Source: Candidatus Rifleibacteriota bacterium (GTDB lineage: Bacteria > Muiribacteriota > Ozemobacteria > Ozemobacterales > Ozemobacteraceae). Taken from it: a DNA stretch of 64,000 nt. The notes under the pieces are model-generated. The model ran no database searches. It was not told where the DNA came from and worked only from the letters and a program-made list of their open reading frames with translations. Location of the stretch: contig JANJUX010000033.1 in assembly GCA_024710355.1 (NCBI GenBank), positions 245,981 through 309,980 on the forward strand, written 5' to 3'. A program made the position numbers and the translations under genes. This document shows, one piece after another, positions 52,720 to 61,463 of this stretch (position 1 is the first letter of the stretch; each line of letters starts with the position of its first letter).

Positions 52720-55077
52720 ATGGATCCGGTAAAAGAATTATTTGCGGAACTCAGTTCTCCGGATCCCTCGATCCGCTTTTCTGTGCTGTCGCGCATCGAG
52801 GAAATGCCCCTGACAGCTTCGCAGATTGCAGAATTCAGAGGCATGCTGGCCAGTGAATGTGAGCCTGGCATCAGGTTTCACATGCAGAAGGTGCTTGCCC
52901 GTTTCGAGCCCGGCGAACAGGCGCGGCCGGATCGCAGCGGAATAGTCGAGTTGCTGCAGCAGCCGGGCAAGGATGAGATTTCACTGGCCTTGTATCTTGA
53001 GTCGGTTAAACGCGGCGAGGCTCAGGCGGTTGCCGACGAATTGAGAAAGTCGGGCTGGGTAAACTTTTCAGCGCAGCTGTTGCCTTCGGTTTTGAAGTTT
53101 CTGAAAAAGTTCGGCGCGGCCGAAGATGTCAATGCTGTCGCTGCCCTGTGCAGTCACGGCGATCCGAGAGTGCTGAGCGCCGCCATCGAAGCACTCGAAA
53201 AACTCAGCCCGGAGCGCCTGCGTGAGCACATTGTGCCATTGCTTCTCAACGCCAACTCTGGCATCAGGTCGCGTGCGGTCAGAATTCTCTACAGGTTCGA
53301 CCCCAGCGAGGCGCTGCGCCATTTTGAGTCGATGCTGTTTTCGAGCAGTGAAGAAGAGAAGCAGGCGGCCCTTTTCCATTCGTTTTTTTTCCCGTTCAAG
53401 CAGATCGAGTCGCTGATGTTGCGCTATATAAGCGTCGAAACAGATTCTGAGCTGATCAAAAAGGCCGGACTGGTTTTTATGGCCAACCCCGACCGGCAGA
53501 TTCCGTTGCGCCTGCTTGAGGCTCGACAGGCCTGCGTCGGCGAAAAATACCAGCTCATCGACAGCATTCTCAAAGGGGTTCTGCAATCGCTTTTCCAGGC
53601 TGGCCTCGTTAACGCTGAGCCGGCACAGATGCTTGAAGTCCTCGAAAACCACTTCAGGGAAAAGCGGATTCGTTTGTATATCGAGCGTTTCAGCCTCGGG
53701 TTGAAATCTGGTGATACTGAAACCCGCTTGAAATCAGCGTTGAAATTGTGTGAGCTGATAAGACACGGTGTTGAAGAGCCCCGCTCCCTGATCAGTGATT
53801 TTCTTAAAAAGGAAAAAGATGAAAAGGTTGTCGCCAGAGTCAGGCAATTTCTCGAATCTGGCCGCCTTGAACCCGAAACTGCCCGTAAAATTGAGCCAGA
53901 AACTGTCGGCAAGTCTGAACCTGAGACGGCCAAAGCATTTATTGATCTTCTGCCTGAGCAGCGGCAAAAGATTTATGACCAGATAAACCGTGAAAATTAT
54001 GGCCAGCAGATGGCTGGTATTATTGGTTTTTTTGCACGGCTTCCGGTTGAGGAACAGATCGCTGTTCTGGGCATTATCGAACGGTCCGGCACCCGTAGAG
54101 AAACCGAATTGATGCTGCGCTGCCTTGAAAGTGACAACGCCGACCTGCTGACGGCTGCGATCGATGCTCTGAGCGTTGTAAATCCCGAAGCGCTGCACCC
54201 ACTGTTGCCGCAGCTGATCAAGCACCGTTTCGATGAGGTCAAGGTCGCAGCGATCAAGGTTTTTGCCCTTTTTGACAAGAAACAGGCAATTTCGCTGGTT
54301 GAGCAGATGCTGCATTCAATCAGGCCGGTGCAGCGCCGCAACGCCATTTTCTGCCTGGCCCACTTCGATTATGCCTCGGTGAGTCAGATTCTTCTTTCGG
54401 CCCTTAAAAACGAGAGCGACGAAGAGAATCAGCAGCAGATTTTTTCGATCCTGCTTTCGAACGCTGACGAAGAAACTTTTTTCCAGGTTTATGTCGAGGC
54501 AAGAAGTGGTCGTTCTAACCGTGCAGAACTTTATGCCAGATTGTATGCCGGTCTGGTAGCAAAAATTATCGCCGCTGATCCGGCAAAAACCGAAGCCGGG
54601 TTGTTTGCTGCTGCTGAAGAGAGACTCGAAGAAGAAAAGCGCAGTCAGAACCAGCGGTCGGCCTATCAGCTTGAAAAAATTCAGAAAATCCGCCAGGAAA
54701 GTCAGAAAAAAAGTGAGCCTGACCCTGGGCTGATAAGGTTTGCGGTGGTGGCTTATGCGATCGGTGCCGTTTTGACAGCCCTGATCTGGTTTCTTTTTAT
54801 GGCCCCGCCGACGCCGCAGAAGGTGGCAAAGCCTGCTGCAAGAGCGGCGAGTCAGCCGAAAAGTATGACAAAGACGTTTAAAGGCGTTGTTTCGGGTGTT
54901 GATGCGGCGAAAAGGCAGGTCGACATTGCTGACCCTGCCGAGCAGAAGACCTATCGCGTGCATTTTCCTGAAAAGGCCGGGGCGTTGCCGGTTATTGGCA
55001 ATGCTTTTCACGGGCAGCTCAAAGTTACCGGCGAACGCGGCGGAATCCTGATTGGCGAGTTGCTGAACGCTTTTTAA
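52720..55077 (+). CDS. HEAT-repeat membrane protein
   Basis: The 785-residue product is built of HEAT-like helical repeats (PRVLSAAIEALEKLSPERLR, IRSRAVRILYRFDPSEALRH, VKVAAIKVFALFDKKQAISL). A short EPET repeat linker lies near residue 390 (EPETARKIEPETVGKSEPET). One TM segment is at about 675-695 (FAVVAYAIGAVLTALIWFLF), followed by a small C-terminal beta domain (about 715-785). It looks like a cytoplasmic scaffold tethered to the membrane with a periplasmic tail. Partner unknown. Confidence 0.65.
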   Translation: MDPVKELFAELSSPDPSIRFSVLSRIEEMPLTASQIAEFRGMLASECEPGIRFHMQKVLARFEPGEQARPDRSGIVELLQQPGKDEISLALYLESVKRGEAQAVADELRKSGWVNFSAQLLPSVLKFLKKFGAAEDVNAVAALCSHGDPRVLSAAIEALEKLSPERLREHIVPLLLNANSGIRSRAVRILYRFDPSEALRHFESMLFSSSEEEKQAALFHSFFFPFKQIESLMLRYISVETDSELIKKAGLVFMANPDRQIPLRLLEARQACVGEKYQLIDSILKGVLQSLFQAGLVNAEPAQMLEVLENHFREKRIRLYIERFSLGLKSGDTETRLKSALKLCELIRHGVEEPRSLISDFLKKEKDEKVVARVRQFLESGRLEPETARKIEPETVGKSEPETAKAFIDLLPEQRQKIYDQINRENYGQQMAGIIGFFARLPVEEQIAVLGIIERSGTRRETELMLRCLESDNADLLTAAIDALSVVNPEALHPLLPQLIKHRFDEVKVAAIKVFALFDKKQAISLVEQMLHSIRPVQRRNAIFCLAHFDYASVSQILLSALKNESDEENQQQIFSILLSNADEETFFQVYVEARSGRSNRAELYARLYAGLVAKIIAADPAKTEAGLFAAAEERLEEEKRSQNQRSAYQLEKIQKIRQESQKKSEPDPGLIRFAVVAYAIGAVLTALIWFLFMAPPTPQKVAKPAARAASQPKSMTKTFKGVVSGVDAAKRQVDIADPAEQKTYRVHFPEKAGALPVIGNAFHGQLKVTGERGGILIGELLNAF

Positions 55078-55080
55078 CAA

Positions 55081-55109
55081 TTGACATCGAAGTTGAGAAA
55101 CATTAACAT
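55081..55109 (+). promoter_or_regulatory. Promoter of the STAS gene, predicted leaderless start
   Basis: A perfect TTGACA (55081-55086), a 17-bp spacer and TAACAT (55104-55109), then six bases and ATG 55116. Confidence 0.7.
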
Positions 55110-55115
55110 CAGGGC

Positions 55116-55466
55116 ATGAGCAATTTCACAATTACTACAGCAAACATAAATGGTGTGTTCATTATCAGGCCCTGTGGCTATGTTGATGAACACGGCGGTG
55201 CGGCGATTTTTGCCACTGTGCAGAAGGCCCTGCCCGAAGGACACCAGAAATTTATTCTCAATCTTGCGGCTTCGCCGGTTATTAATTCGCAGGGTATTGC
55301 CCAGATTATCGAGCTGGCGGAGATCATTGTCGACGAAAAGAATGGCGAACTCGCATTTACCGGTCTCAGTGAACTTGCCGGCGGGGTTTTCAAGATGGTA
55401 GGTCTGTTGCAGATGGGCGATGCCTACCCATCGGAGCAGCAGGCGGTCGAGGCTTTGGGCAACTGA
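55116..55466 (+). CDS. STAS-domain protein (anti-sigma-factor-antagonist-like)
   Basis: The 116-residue single STAS domain follows the usual pattern: GVFIIRPCGYVDEHGGAAIF, then FILNLAASPVINSQGIAQII. The position of the phosphorylated Ser in SpoIIAA (DSSG) reads NSQG here, so the classical phosphosite appears altered. It may belong to a partner-switch or scaffold without Ser phosphorylation. It has its own promoter and is predicted to be translated from a leaderless mRNA. Confidence 0.75.
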   Translation: MSNFTITTANINGVFIIRPCGYVDEHGGAAIFATVQKALPEGHQKFILNLAASPVINSQGIAQIIELAEIIVDEKNGELAFTGLSELAGGVFKMVGLLQMGDAYPSEQQAVEALGN

Positions 55467-55557
55467 GGCCTGTACTGACAAACACTGGACTAACTTGAAT
55501 AAATCAGATATATTTATGGTACGGTAAAAGAGAAGATAGACAAGGAGGTCTATAGCC

Positions 55558-56346
55558 GTGGTTAGCAGAACGAATCCAGACAGGGTACACAGAGACCTGT
55601 TGCGCACTGAAGATACCCGTCAGAAGACACTTGAGCGCGTTGCAGGGGGGAAAAGAATCAACCGGGCCAGCGATGATCCCGCGGGCCTTGCTATGGTCAT
55701 GGCGTTCGAGTCACAGACCCGTGGCCTGATTCAGCAGATCGGCAGTCGACAGGATGAAATTTCGATGTTGCAGACCGCTGATGGTGCGCTTTCTTCGATG
55801 AACGAAATGATTCAGCGCATCAACGAACTCGCAGTTCAGGCTTCGAATGGCACATTGACCGACGCCGACCGGGGTAACATCCAGCTCGAAATCAATCAGC
55901 TTACCTCCCAGATCAATCAGACTGCCAATGGCACCACTTATAACGAAAAAAAGCTGCTTGATGGTTCGCTTCAGGTTTCTTTGCAGAGTGGCGAAACCTT
56001 CACTCAGCCAGCGGTTACCACCGAAGCCCTGGGGCTGAACAGTGTCAGCGTCAATTCTCTTCAGAATGCCAGTCAGGCAATTGGTCAGTCAGCTCAGGCT
56101 CTCGCAACGCTGAATACTCAGCGCGGTTCGCTTGGCGCTGCAGTTAATGGCATTGAAAGTCAGGTAGCCGGTCTTCAGAATGAGCTTGTCAATGTGACTG
56201 CCGCCCAGTCGAGAATCGAAGATGTCGACATGGCCGCCGAAATCATCAACATGAGTCTTAACGAACTGCAGTCGAAGTTTGCGCTGCAGACCTTCAAAAT
56301 TCAGGATGAAAACCGCCTGACCATTCTCAATCTGCTTGGCGAGTGA
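55558..56346 (+). CDS. Short flagellin
   Basis: The 262-residue product starts at GTG behind AAGGAGG. Flagellin D0/D1 features are clear: KRINRASDDPAGLAMVM, DEISMLQTADGALSSMNEMI, INELAVQASNGTLTDADRG and the C-terminal IEDVDMAAEIINMSLNELQ. D2/D3 are absent, as in minimal flagellins. The first 20 residues (VSRTNPDRVHRDLLRTEDTR) differ from the usual INTNxxA start, and the end (RLTILNLLGE) differs from the typical LLR end. No other flagellar gene is in the window and no FliA promoter was recognised. Confidence 0.87.
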   Translation: MVSRTNPDRVHRDLLRTEDTRQKTLERVAGGKRINRASDDPAGLAMVMAFESQTRGLIQQIGSRQDEISMLQTADGALSSMNEMIQRINELAVQASNGTLTDADRGNIQLEINQLTSQINQTANGTTYNEKKLLDGSLQVSLQSGETFTQPAVTTEALGLNSVSVNSLQNASQAIGQSAQALATLNTQRGSLGAAVNGIESQVAGLQNELVNVTAAQSRIEDVDMAAEIINMSLNELQSKFALQTFKIQDENRLTILNLLGE

Positions 56347-56406
56347 CTGAGATACCGTTGAGAGACGCGAGAGATACGTGACGGCAGAAGCAAAATAGCC
56401 AATACG

Positions 56407-56446
56407 AAGGGGCTGTCTCATAGAAATATGAAACAGCCCCTTTTTT
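56407..56446 (+). terminator. Rho-independent terminator after flagellin
   Basis: AAGGGGCTGT / ACAGCCCCTT with an extended TCAT/ATGA tip and a following T6 run. Confidence 0.9.
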
Positions 56447-56457
56447 CATCGCTCAAA

Positions 56458-56931
56458 TCAGAATTCAACCGGGTCAACCAGGGTTTTGGGTGTCGGCGGT
56501 GCTGTGATGGCAGTTTTTAGTCGCTCGACGGTTATGTCGGTGCCCATGCCGAGAAACTTGCCGTTTTCGTCGACTGGCCAGCTGCCCTGAACGCCGTTAA
56601 CGATTTCGAAATGACTTTCGACTTTCTTGAGAAAAAGCAGATACTGACCGCCTTCTTTGAATTCAGGCATGTCTTCGATACCGCGATAATTTTTGATCTT
56701 GAGATTGTCACCACTTTTACTGTTGCCCTTGAATACCTCAACGGTTTCAAACAGGCAGGCGAGAACTTCGGGCCCTTCGGGGATCTTTCCGGCAGATTTG
56801 ATGCCTTTGATCGTGCCCCTGACAATCATATCAGCCCCATGGGAAAGATCTTCGAGGGTCAGGGTTTCGATCATGGCGTGTCCTCCAATAGTCAGCAGCA
56901 GCATCAGCAGAGTAATAATCGCTCTTTTCAT
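56458..56931 (-). CDS. Small secreted protein of unknown function
   Basis: The 157-residue product has a signal peptide (AIITLLMLLLTIGGHA) and one beta-rich domain (ADMIVRGTIKGIKSAGKIPE; LKIKNYRGIEDMPEFKEGGQ; LLFLKKVESHFEIVNGVQGS). This resembles secreted single OB-like domains annotated as hypothetical in many genomes. GGAGG sits before ATG 56931. It is transcribed towards the flagellin gene; the two share the terminator zone at 56407-56446. Confidence 0.6.
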   Translation of the reverse strand: MKRAIITLLMLLLTIGGHAMIETLTLEDLSHGADMIVRGTIKGIKSAGKIPEGPEVLACLFETVEVFKGNSKSGDNLKIKNYRGIEDMPEFKEGGQYLLFLKKVESHFEIVNGVQGSWPVDENGKFLGMGTDITVERLKTAITAPPTPKTLVDPVEF

Positions 56932-57011
56932 CTTTTCCTCCGTCGCCCGCAAAATTGTCACAAACTAATTGTAGCAGTTTTTCAGCCGGCCGGTAAAGTT
57001 TTGCAAACACG

Positions 57012-57040
57012 TTGACAAGCTGAGCCAGGGTTGAGATTAT
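57012..57040 (+). promoter_or_regulatory. Promoter of pseudopilin cluster C, predicted leaderless start
   Basis: A perfect TTGACA (57012-57017), a 17-bp spacer and GATTAT (57035-57040), then six bases and ATG 57047. Confidence 0.65.
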
Positions 57041-57046
57041 TTTATT

Positions 57047-59155
57047 ATGCCCGCCAGTCAGATTGTTTTATCTATGCCTCGCCGCCAGCGCGGTTTTGCC
57101 ATAATGATCGCCCTGATCATTGGCACCGTGCTGCTCATTCTTGCGGTGTCGCTGTACTCTTTTGTCGGGCACCAGCACAGCGGCATGCAGACAATCGTCA
57201 ACGGTGAAGTTGCCCATTTTCTCGCTGAAGCTGGCATCAACAGCAGTATTGGCTCAGTGCGCGCCGCCATAACCCGCAATCTCGAGGGCGGCGCCGGGAA
57301 AAAGCTCTCGGAGTTGCTGCTTAAACCGGGTGAATTCAGCGATATCTGTATCAACGATCTGCTTGATCCGGTCTGGAATCGAGACCTTGAAGCGTTTGCC
57401 CGTGAAGTCGACAAGGACGCATCGATTCGCGTCGACGTCTGGCTGCGTGATTTTACTCCGACCGAAACCGAAGTTTCGAACTGGGCCGATCCGGTTGCGC
57501 GGCAGGGTTTTCTGGTAATTGAAGCGGTCGGCAGCTACAAAAGCTCACAGCGTCGTATTGCCGTTAAGCGTCAGGTCAAGGTGGCAAGCATCGCTCCGGG
57601 GCCGCTGGGAAAGTTCTCACTGTATGTCGGTGATGCGGCCAGGCGGAACGAAGACGCTTTCAACCTGATCCGTAATGACTATCGCGGTATGGTAACTGAC
57701 GGGCCGCGCCCGCTGATCGTTTATAATCACGCCACCACTGATGCCCCTCTTGAGCCGGGCAATATCGCCGACATTCTCAAAGAAGAGAAGATGCCTGACT
57801 GCTGGCAGCGGCGAGGCTGGGTCTGGCTTGGTGGCCGTCGTGTCAGGCTTAATCTCTGTTCTGGTGCCGGGGACCTGGGCGAAATTTTTCATTTTTATGA
57901 TGTCAGCAACCCGAATGTTTTTTCGCCGATAAAATTTGCAACGCCGCAGTCTTCGCTGCCCCCCGCTTTTGCAGGGCCGTTGAATCTGCCCTGGGATAAA
58001 AGCAACGAGTCGATCCGCCAGGTGAGCTACAGTTTTGGTCACAGCTTCGTGCTCGATGGCTTTCATGATCGCAGCAGCCGCCGCGAAACCGAGGCAATGT
58101 ACGAGGGCAACATTCTATCAGCTGGTGAAAAGAACCATTACAGCTCGAAATCTTCGATCCTGCACCTGTTTGGCGATGCCCGCAAGGGTTTTCAGTCGCG
58201 CACACGCGTCTTCGGACAGGTCAATGCCGCTTTCATCAGATTTGCCAATCTTGAGGTGAAACCCGAAGAATCTGATGCGGCAGCCCTTTTTGCCGCCGCG
58301 AACCCGCCGCCACTGTATCTGTTGAAGTCTGTTTCTGAGGATGCTTACAGCAGTTCGGTCGATATTTTCGAAGTCGGCCGCCGCAGTGTCGGTGGCCCGC
58401 TGCTCAAGGCCGGCATGCTTTTTAAATCCTATAACGAATACGCGCAGCTGATGAGCCGGGTCGTCGAAATGCCCTACATGGAATCATACAACAGCATGCA
58501 GGATGTTTATGACGCCAGAGTCGGGCGCACTTTTCCGTCGTCGGCTGGTGTATTCGCAGGTGAAAGTGGCAGTCAGGTCACTTTGCAGCGTGGCGGGCAT
58601 GTGTTTTATAAGGGCCTTCCATCAGCAGAGTCCGTCGCTCAGCTTCTCACCGGAAGAGTGCAGATCGAGGTCGATACGCTCAGTGAATTCTGGGAACGAT
58701 TTCTTAATGAGCAGGGCGAACTCGAGCTGAATGCGGTAGTCAGAATTAGAAACCCGCGCGGCCTCGATATGCAGATTCCGGCCGCCGGGCGGCCGCAGCC
58801 GATGATTGTGCGTGGCGGCGGCATGATAATTCTTGATTCCGGTAATCTGGTGCTGCGCGGGGTGACCTGTGCCGATGCCAATCAGATGCTGACGATTGTG
58901 CTTGGTGGCAACGGTTCGGTGTCTTTTGCGTCAACCCAGCCGAACCATGTTAACTTGATTGCTCCCGGCGCCGAGCTGGCTTATGGCTCGAAATTCGACC
59001 TGTTTGGCACCCTTTGCGTTGGTTCGGTTTACGCTGACCACCGTTTTCAGGGTGGCATTGCACGGTTCAGGCCCGGCCAGGACCCGACCGCGGCTGGCTA
59101 CGACCGCTATTACCGGGTATTCGTCGACCCGAAGGATTCATACTGGAATGAATAA
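57047..59155 (+). CDS. Very large GspK/PilX-like pseudopilus component (cluster C)
   Basis: The 702-residue product has leader MPRRQRG, then FAIMIALIIGTVLLILAVSL without Glu5. The next segment (VAHFLAEAGINSSIGSVRAA) matches the start of PilX-type proteins. The long C-terminal part is beta-rich, including MIVRGGGMIILDSGNLVLRG and LVGSVYADHRF-like strands. It is the counterpart of the 781-residue cluster A protein and shares its gene order: large GspK-like, GspI-like, GspJ-like. The stop overlaps the next gene's start (ATGAATAA). Confidence 0.65.
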   Translation: MPASQIVLSMPRRQRGFAIMIALIIGTVLLILAVSLYSFVGHQHSGMQTIVNGEVAHFLAEAGINSSIGSVRAAITRNLEGGAGKKLSELLLKPGEFSDICINDLLDPVWNRDLEAFAREVDKDASIRVDVWLRDFTPTETEVSNWADPVARQGFLVIEAVGSYKSSQRRIAVKRQVKVASIAPGPLGKFSLYVGDAARRNEDAFNLIRNDYRGMVTDGPRPLIVYNHATTDAPLEPGNIADILKEEKMPDCWQRRGWVWLGGRRVRLNLCSGAGDLGEIFHFYDVSNPNVFSPIKFATPQSSLPPAFAGPLNLPWDKSNESIRQVSYSFGHSFVLDGFHDRSSRRETEAMYEGNILSAGEKNHYSSKSSILHLFGDARKGFQSRTRVFGQVNAAFIRFANLEVKPEESDAAALFAAANPPPLYLLKSVSEDAYSSSVDIFEVGRRSVGGPLLKAGMLFKSYNEYAQLMSRVVEMPYMESYNSMQDVYDARVGRTFPSSAGVFAGESGSQVTLQRGGHVFYKGLPSAESVAQLLTGRVQIEVDTLSEFWERFLNEQGELELNAVVRIRNPRGLDMQIPAAGRPQPMIVRGGGMIILDSGNLVLRGVTCADANQMLTIVLGGNGSVSFASTQPNHVNLIAPGAELAYGSKFDLFGTLCVGSVYADHRFQGGIARFRPGQDPTAAGYDRYYRVFVDPKDSYWNE

Positions 59156-59594
59156 AAAAGAAGGCCGCAGCGGGCTGTCGCTGATCGAAATCGTTCTGTC
59201 GATGGGCATTCTGTCGCTGATTATGCTGCCTGTCTTCATGACTTTTTCCTCAGGCAACGTCAATATTCAGGTTACCGAATCTGAGTTCAGGGCTCATACC
59301 GCGGCTCTCGAACTGATGGAACAGATTGTTTCTCTGCCCTTCAACCTCATAAAGCCAGGAAGCTATGATTCTTCGCAGGTAGTTGACGGGTCGCAGCTTG
59401 CCAACGGCCCGGTGCTGTTCAAAATTACTCCGGTCGATGACCTGAAGCCATCTCTGAAAATCGAAGAGATCAAGCGGGATAACAAGGTGGTTTTCAAGAA
59501 AATTACGGTGAAGATCGGTTTTCCGTCGGCCAGAGCGGCTGATAAAACCCGTGAATTCACTTTAAAAACGCTGGTGGCCAATGAAAGTCGTTAA
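59148..59594 (+). CDS. Minor pseudopilin, GspI-like (cluster C)
   Basis: The 148-residue product has leader EGRSG, then LSLIEIVLSMGILSLIMLPV with Glu5. The globular part has FRAHTAALELMEQIVSLPFN, the typical GspI/PilV helix. The start overlaps the GspK-like stop; the stop overlaps the next start by 14 bases. Confidence 0.78.
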   Translation: MNKKEGRSGLSLIEIVLSMGILSLIMLPVFMTFSSGNVNIQVTESEFRAHTAALELMEQIVSLPFNLIKPGSYDSSQVVDGSQLANGPVLFKITPVDDLKPSLKIEEIKRDNKVVFKKITVKIGFPSARAADKTREFTLKTLVANESR

Positions 59595-60159
59595 TAAAAA
59601 TCGGCCGGGTTTTACCCTTACCGAGATCCTTGTGGTCTGCGGGGTTTCAGCCATTTTTCTCGGCACTGCCATTATGCTGTTCACCAATTTCAGGCAGGGT
59701 TATTCACGCAGTGAAAATGTCGCGGTATTGATGCAGGAAAGTGCATTGTTCATCGCCAGATTGCGCACTGATCTGAATAACGCCGTGCTCAGCGGCCCGG
59801 GTAGTGGGAATATCGAGCAGCAGCTGCAGGCTTTTCCCGAACACCTGACTTTTAACATTTACAGCAGCCGGCATGGTCGAATTCTGCCGGTGGTTTACAG
59901 CTATAAGCGCGGGAAAGACGGCGGGAGTCTGGCAAGGCGCGAGGCTGATGAAGCTGAAAAGTTGCTGATAAAAGATCACGTGGCGTCTCTTACCTGGCAG
60001 ATGCAGCTTGAGCATTTTGCTACCGGTGGTTCAGGAACTTTTCGCATCAGTCTGGGGATCGATCTGCAACTGAAAACTTCTTCTGGCAAGGAAAAGCCTT
60101 TTGCCATAAAAACTTCGTTGTTTCCGGCGCGGTTGAACCGGCAGCTCAACAATCCATGA
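59581..60159 (+). CDS. Minor pseudopilin, GspJ-like (cluster C)
   Basis: The 192-residue product has leader NRPG, then FTLTEILVVCGVSAIFLGTA with Glu5. The following helix (LMQESALFIARLRTDLNNAV) and strands fit GspJ. It is the last gene of the pseudopilin trio and is followed, after about 90 bases, by the zincin genes. Confidence 0.78.
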   Translation: MKVVNKNRPGFTLTEILVVCGVSAIFLGTAIMLFTNFRQGYSRSENVAVLMQESALFIARLRTDLNNAVLSGPGSGNIEQQLQAFPEHLTFNIYSSRHGRILPVVYSYKRGKDGGSLARREADEAEKLLIKDHVASLTWQMQLEHFATGGSGTFRISLGIDLQLKTSSGKEKPFAIKTSLFPARLNRQLNNP

Positions 60160-60251
60160 TTTTGCTCAGAATTTTGCAGCGATTTTTTTGCAACGAACCG
60201 CCAGAAAAACTCGTATAATTAGATGGAAGATATGTACGGCGGGAGGCTATT

Positions 60252-61448
60252 ATGAACAGAAGACTGACATTGGCGCTGTTCGCGCTTTGTTTTATGCTTG
60301 CCAGCGTTTTTGCGGTGGCAGGCGAAGATGGCAGCTACCTTGACACGATTTATCGCGCCGGCGATTCGGGTACTTCTGCCGTCAGCGATGAAGGCGTGCC
60401 GCAGTATGTCGAAAATGACCAGCCGCCCGAAGTGGTCGATGTGCCTGACCCGACCGGTGATCCCGCCCAGCAGAAGGCGATCGAAAAGCTGCAGAACATT
60501 ATCAACAGTCTGATGCGCATTATTGCCGGTAAAATTTGCGGCACCCGCATTGTGGTTGTCGTAATTCCATGCCAGCGCATCGTTCCGAAGCCGCCGACTT
60601 CTACTGCCACTTCGACCTCGACTTCAACCGCCACCCAGACCCAGACCCAAACCCAGACCCAGACCCAGACCCAGACCCAAACCCAAACCCAAACCCAAAC
60701 CCAGACTCAGACTCAGACCCAAACTCAAACTCAGACACAAACCCAAACCCAGACTCAAACCCAGACACCCACTCAAACTCAGACTCAGACCCAAACGCAG
60801 ACTGCCACTGATGCTGAATCGATTCGTGCTTCAGTTAAGGCCAAATATAATATCAGTCTTGCCAATGGCACTAACGGCCGTGAATGGAGCCTTAATCAGC
60901 TGAAAGCTGCTGATGAAGCTTTCGGTGAACTTCCCGCCTTTTTCCGCAAGTGTACTGACATGGTTTATCGTGATGGTGAACCCAATGCCTCGTTTATTCC
61001 ACCGAGCGCCGCAGCTTACGTCATCGTGCCCGAGCGCAAGGTTCATATGCTCGACCTGAGCGTAAAAATGACTCAGGGAGCATATAACTCACTTACTGCC
61101 GCCTATGGCCGCGCCCCGACCACCGAAGAACAGATGGCCTATCTCAAGCACAATTTCAAGCGCACTCTGGTGCATGAAATGACTCACTGTTTCCAGAATA
61201 CCTATCCGCAGGTCTATCAGAGCTGGTCGAGAACTTTCTGGCCTGGTGGTCGCCTTTCCGGCACCTGCCCGACCGGTTATGGCCGCACCCAGCCTGCCGA
61301 AGACATGGCCGAATCGGTTGCCACTTATTATACCGGTGGCTCGATCAGAAATGGCATGTTTGTGTCGCGCAGTGGTGCCACCATGGACCTCAACCGCTAT
61401 AACTTCATCAAACAGTATATTATGGACGGCAAGGAATACCTGCAGTAA
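60252..61448 (+). CDS. Secreted zincin metallopeptidase with poly-TQ linker
   Basis: The 398-residue product has a signal peptide (LTLALFALCFMLASVFAVAG), a helical N-domain (SYLDTIY onward), then a Thr/Ser and Thr-Gln repeat linker (about 116-183). The C-terminal domain carries the zinc site H308-E309-xx-H312 (VHEMTHCFQNTYPQVYQSW) and a downstream acidic segment with E350 and E354 (AEDMAESVATYY) that could supply the third ligand, as in gluzincins. It should cleave an extracellular peptide or protein. GGGAGG precedes the start. The next gene encodes a degenerate relative 15 bases downstream. Confidence 0.75.
   Translation: MNRRLTLALFALCFMLASVFAVAGEDGSYLDTIYRAGDSGTSAVSDEGVPQYVENDQPPEVVDVPDPTGDPAQQKAIEKLQNIINSLMRIIAGKICGTRIVVVVIPCQRIVPKPPTSTATSTSTSTATQTQTQTQTQTQTQTQTQTQTQTQTQTQTQTQTQTQTQTQTQTQTPTQTQTQTQTQTATDAESIRASVKAKYNISLANGTNGREWSLNQLKAADEAFGELPAFFRKCTDMVYRDGEPNASFIPPSAAAYVIVPERKVHMLDLSVKMTQGAYNSLTAAYGRAPTTEEQMAYLKHNFKRTLVHEMTHCFQNTYPQVYQSWSRTFWPGGRLSGTCPTGYGRTQPAEDMAESVATYYTGGSIRNGMFVSRSGATMDLNRYNFIKQYIMDGKEYLQ
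60633..60800 (+). repeat. Hexanucleotide-type ACYCAR microsatellite coding (TQ)n
   Basis: About 28 units of a degenerate six-base repeat (ACCCAG, ACTCAG, ACCCAA and similar), with a single ACACCC, encode alternating Thr and Gln. The unit length is a multiple of three, so slippage changes linker length without breaking the frame. It is not a CRISPR array: the units are contiguous and without spacers. Confidence 0.9.
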
Positions 61449-61463
61449 AGGACCGGCAAAAAC

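Noticed and set aside
60633..60800. Possible CRISPR array
   Set aside because: Contiguous six-base units without spacers, within a coding frame that continues through.
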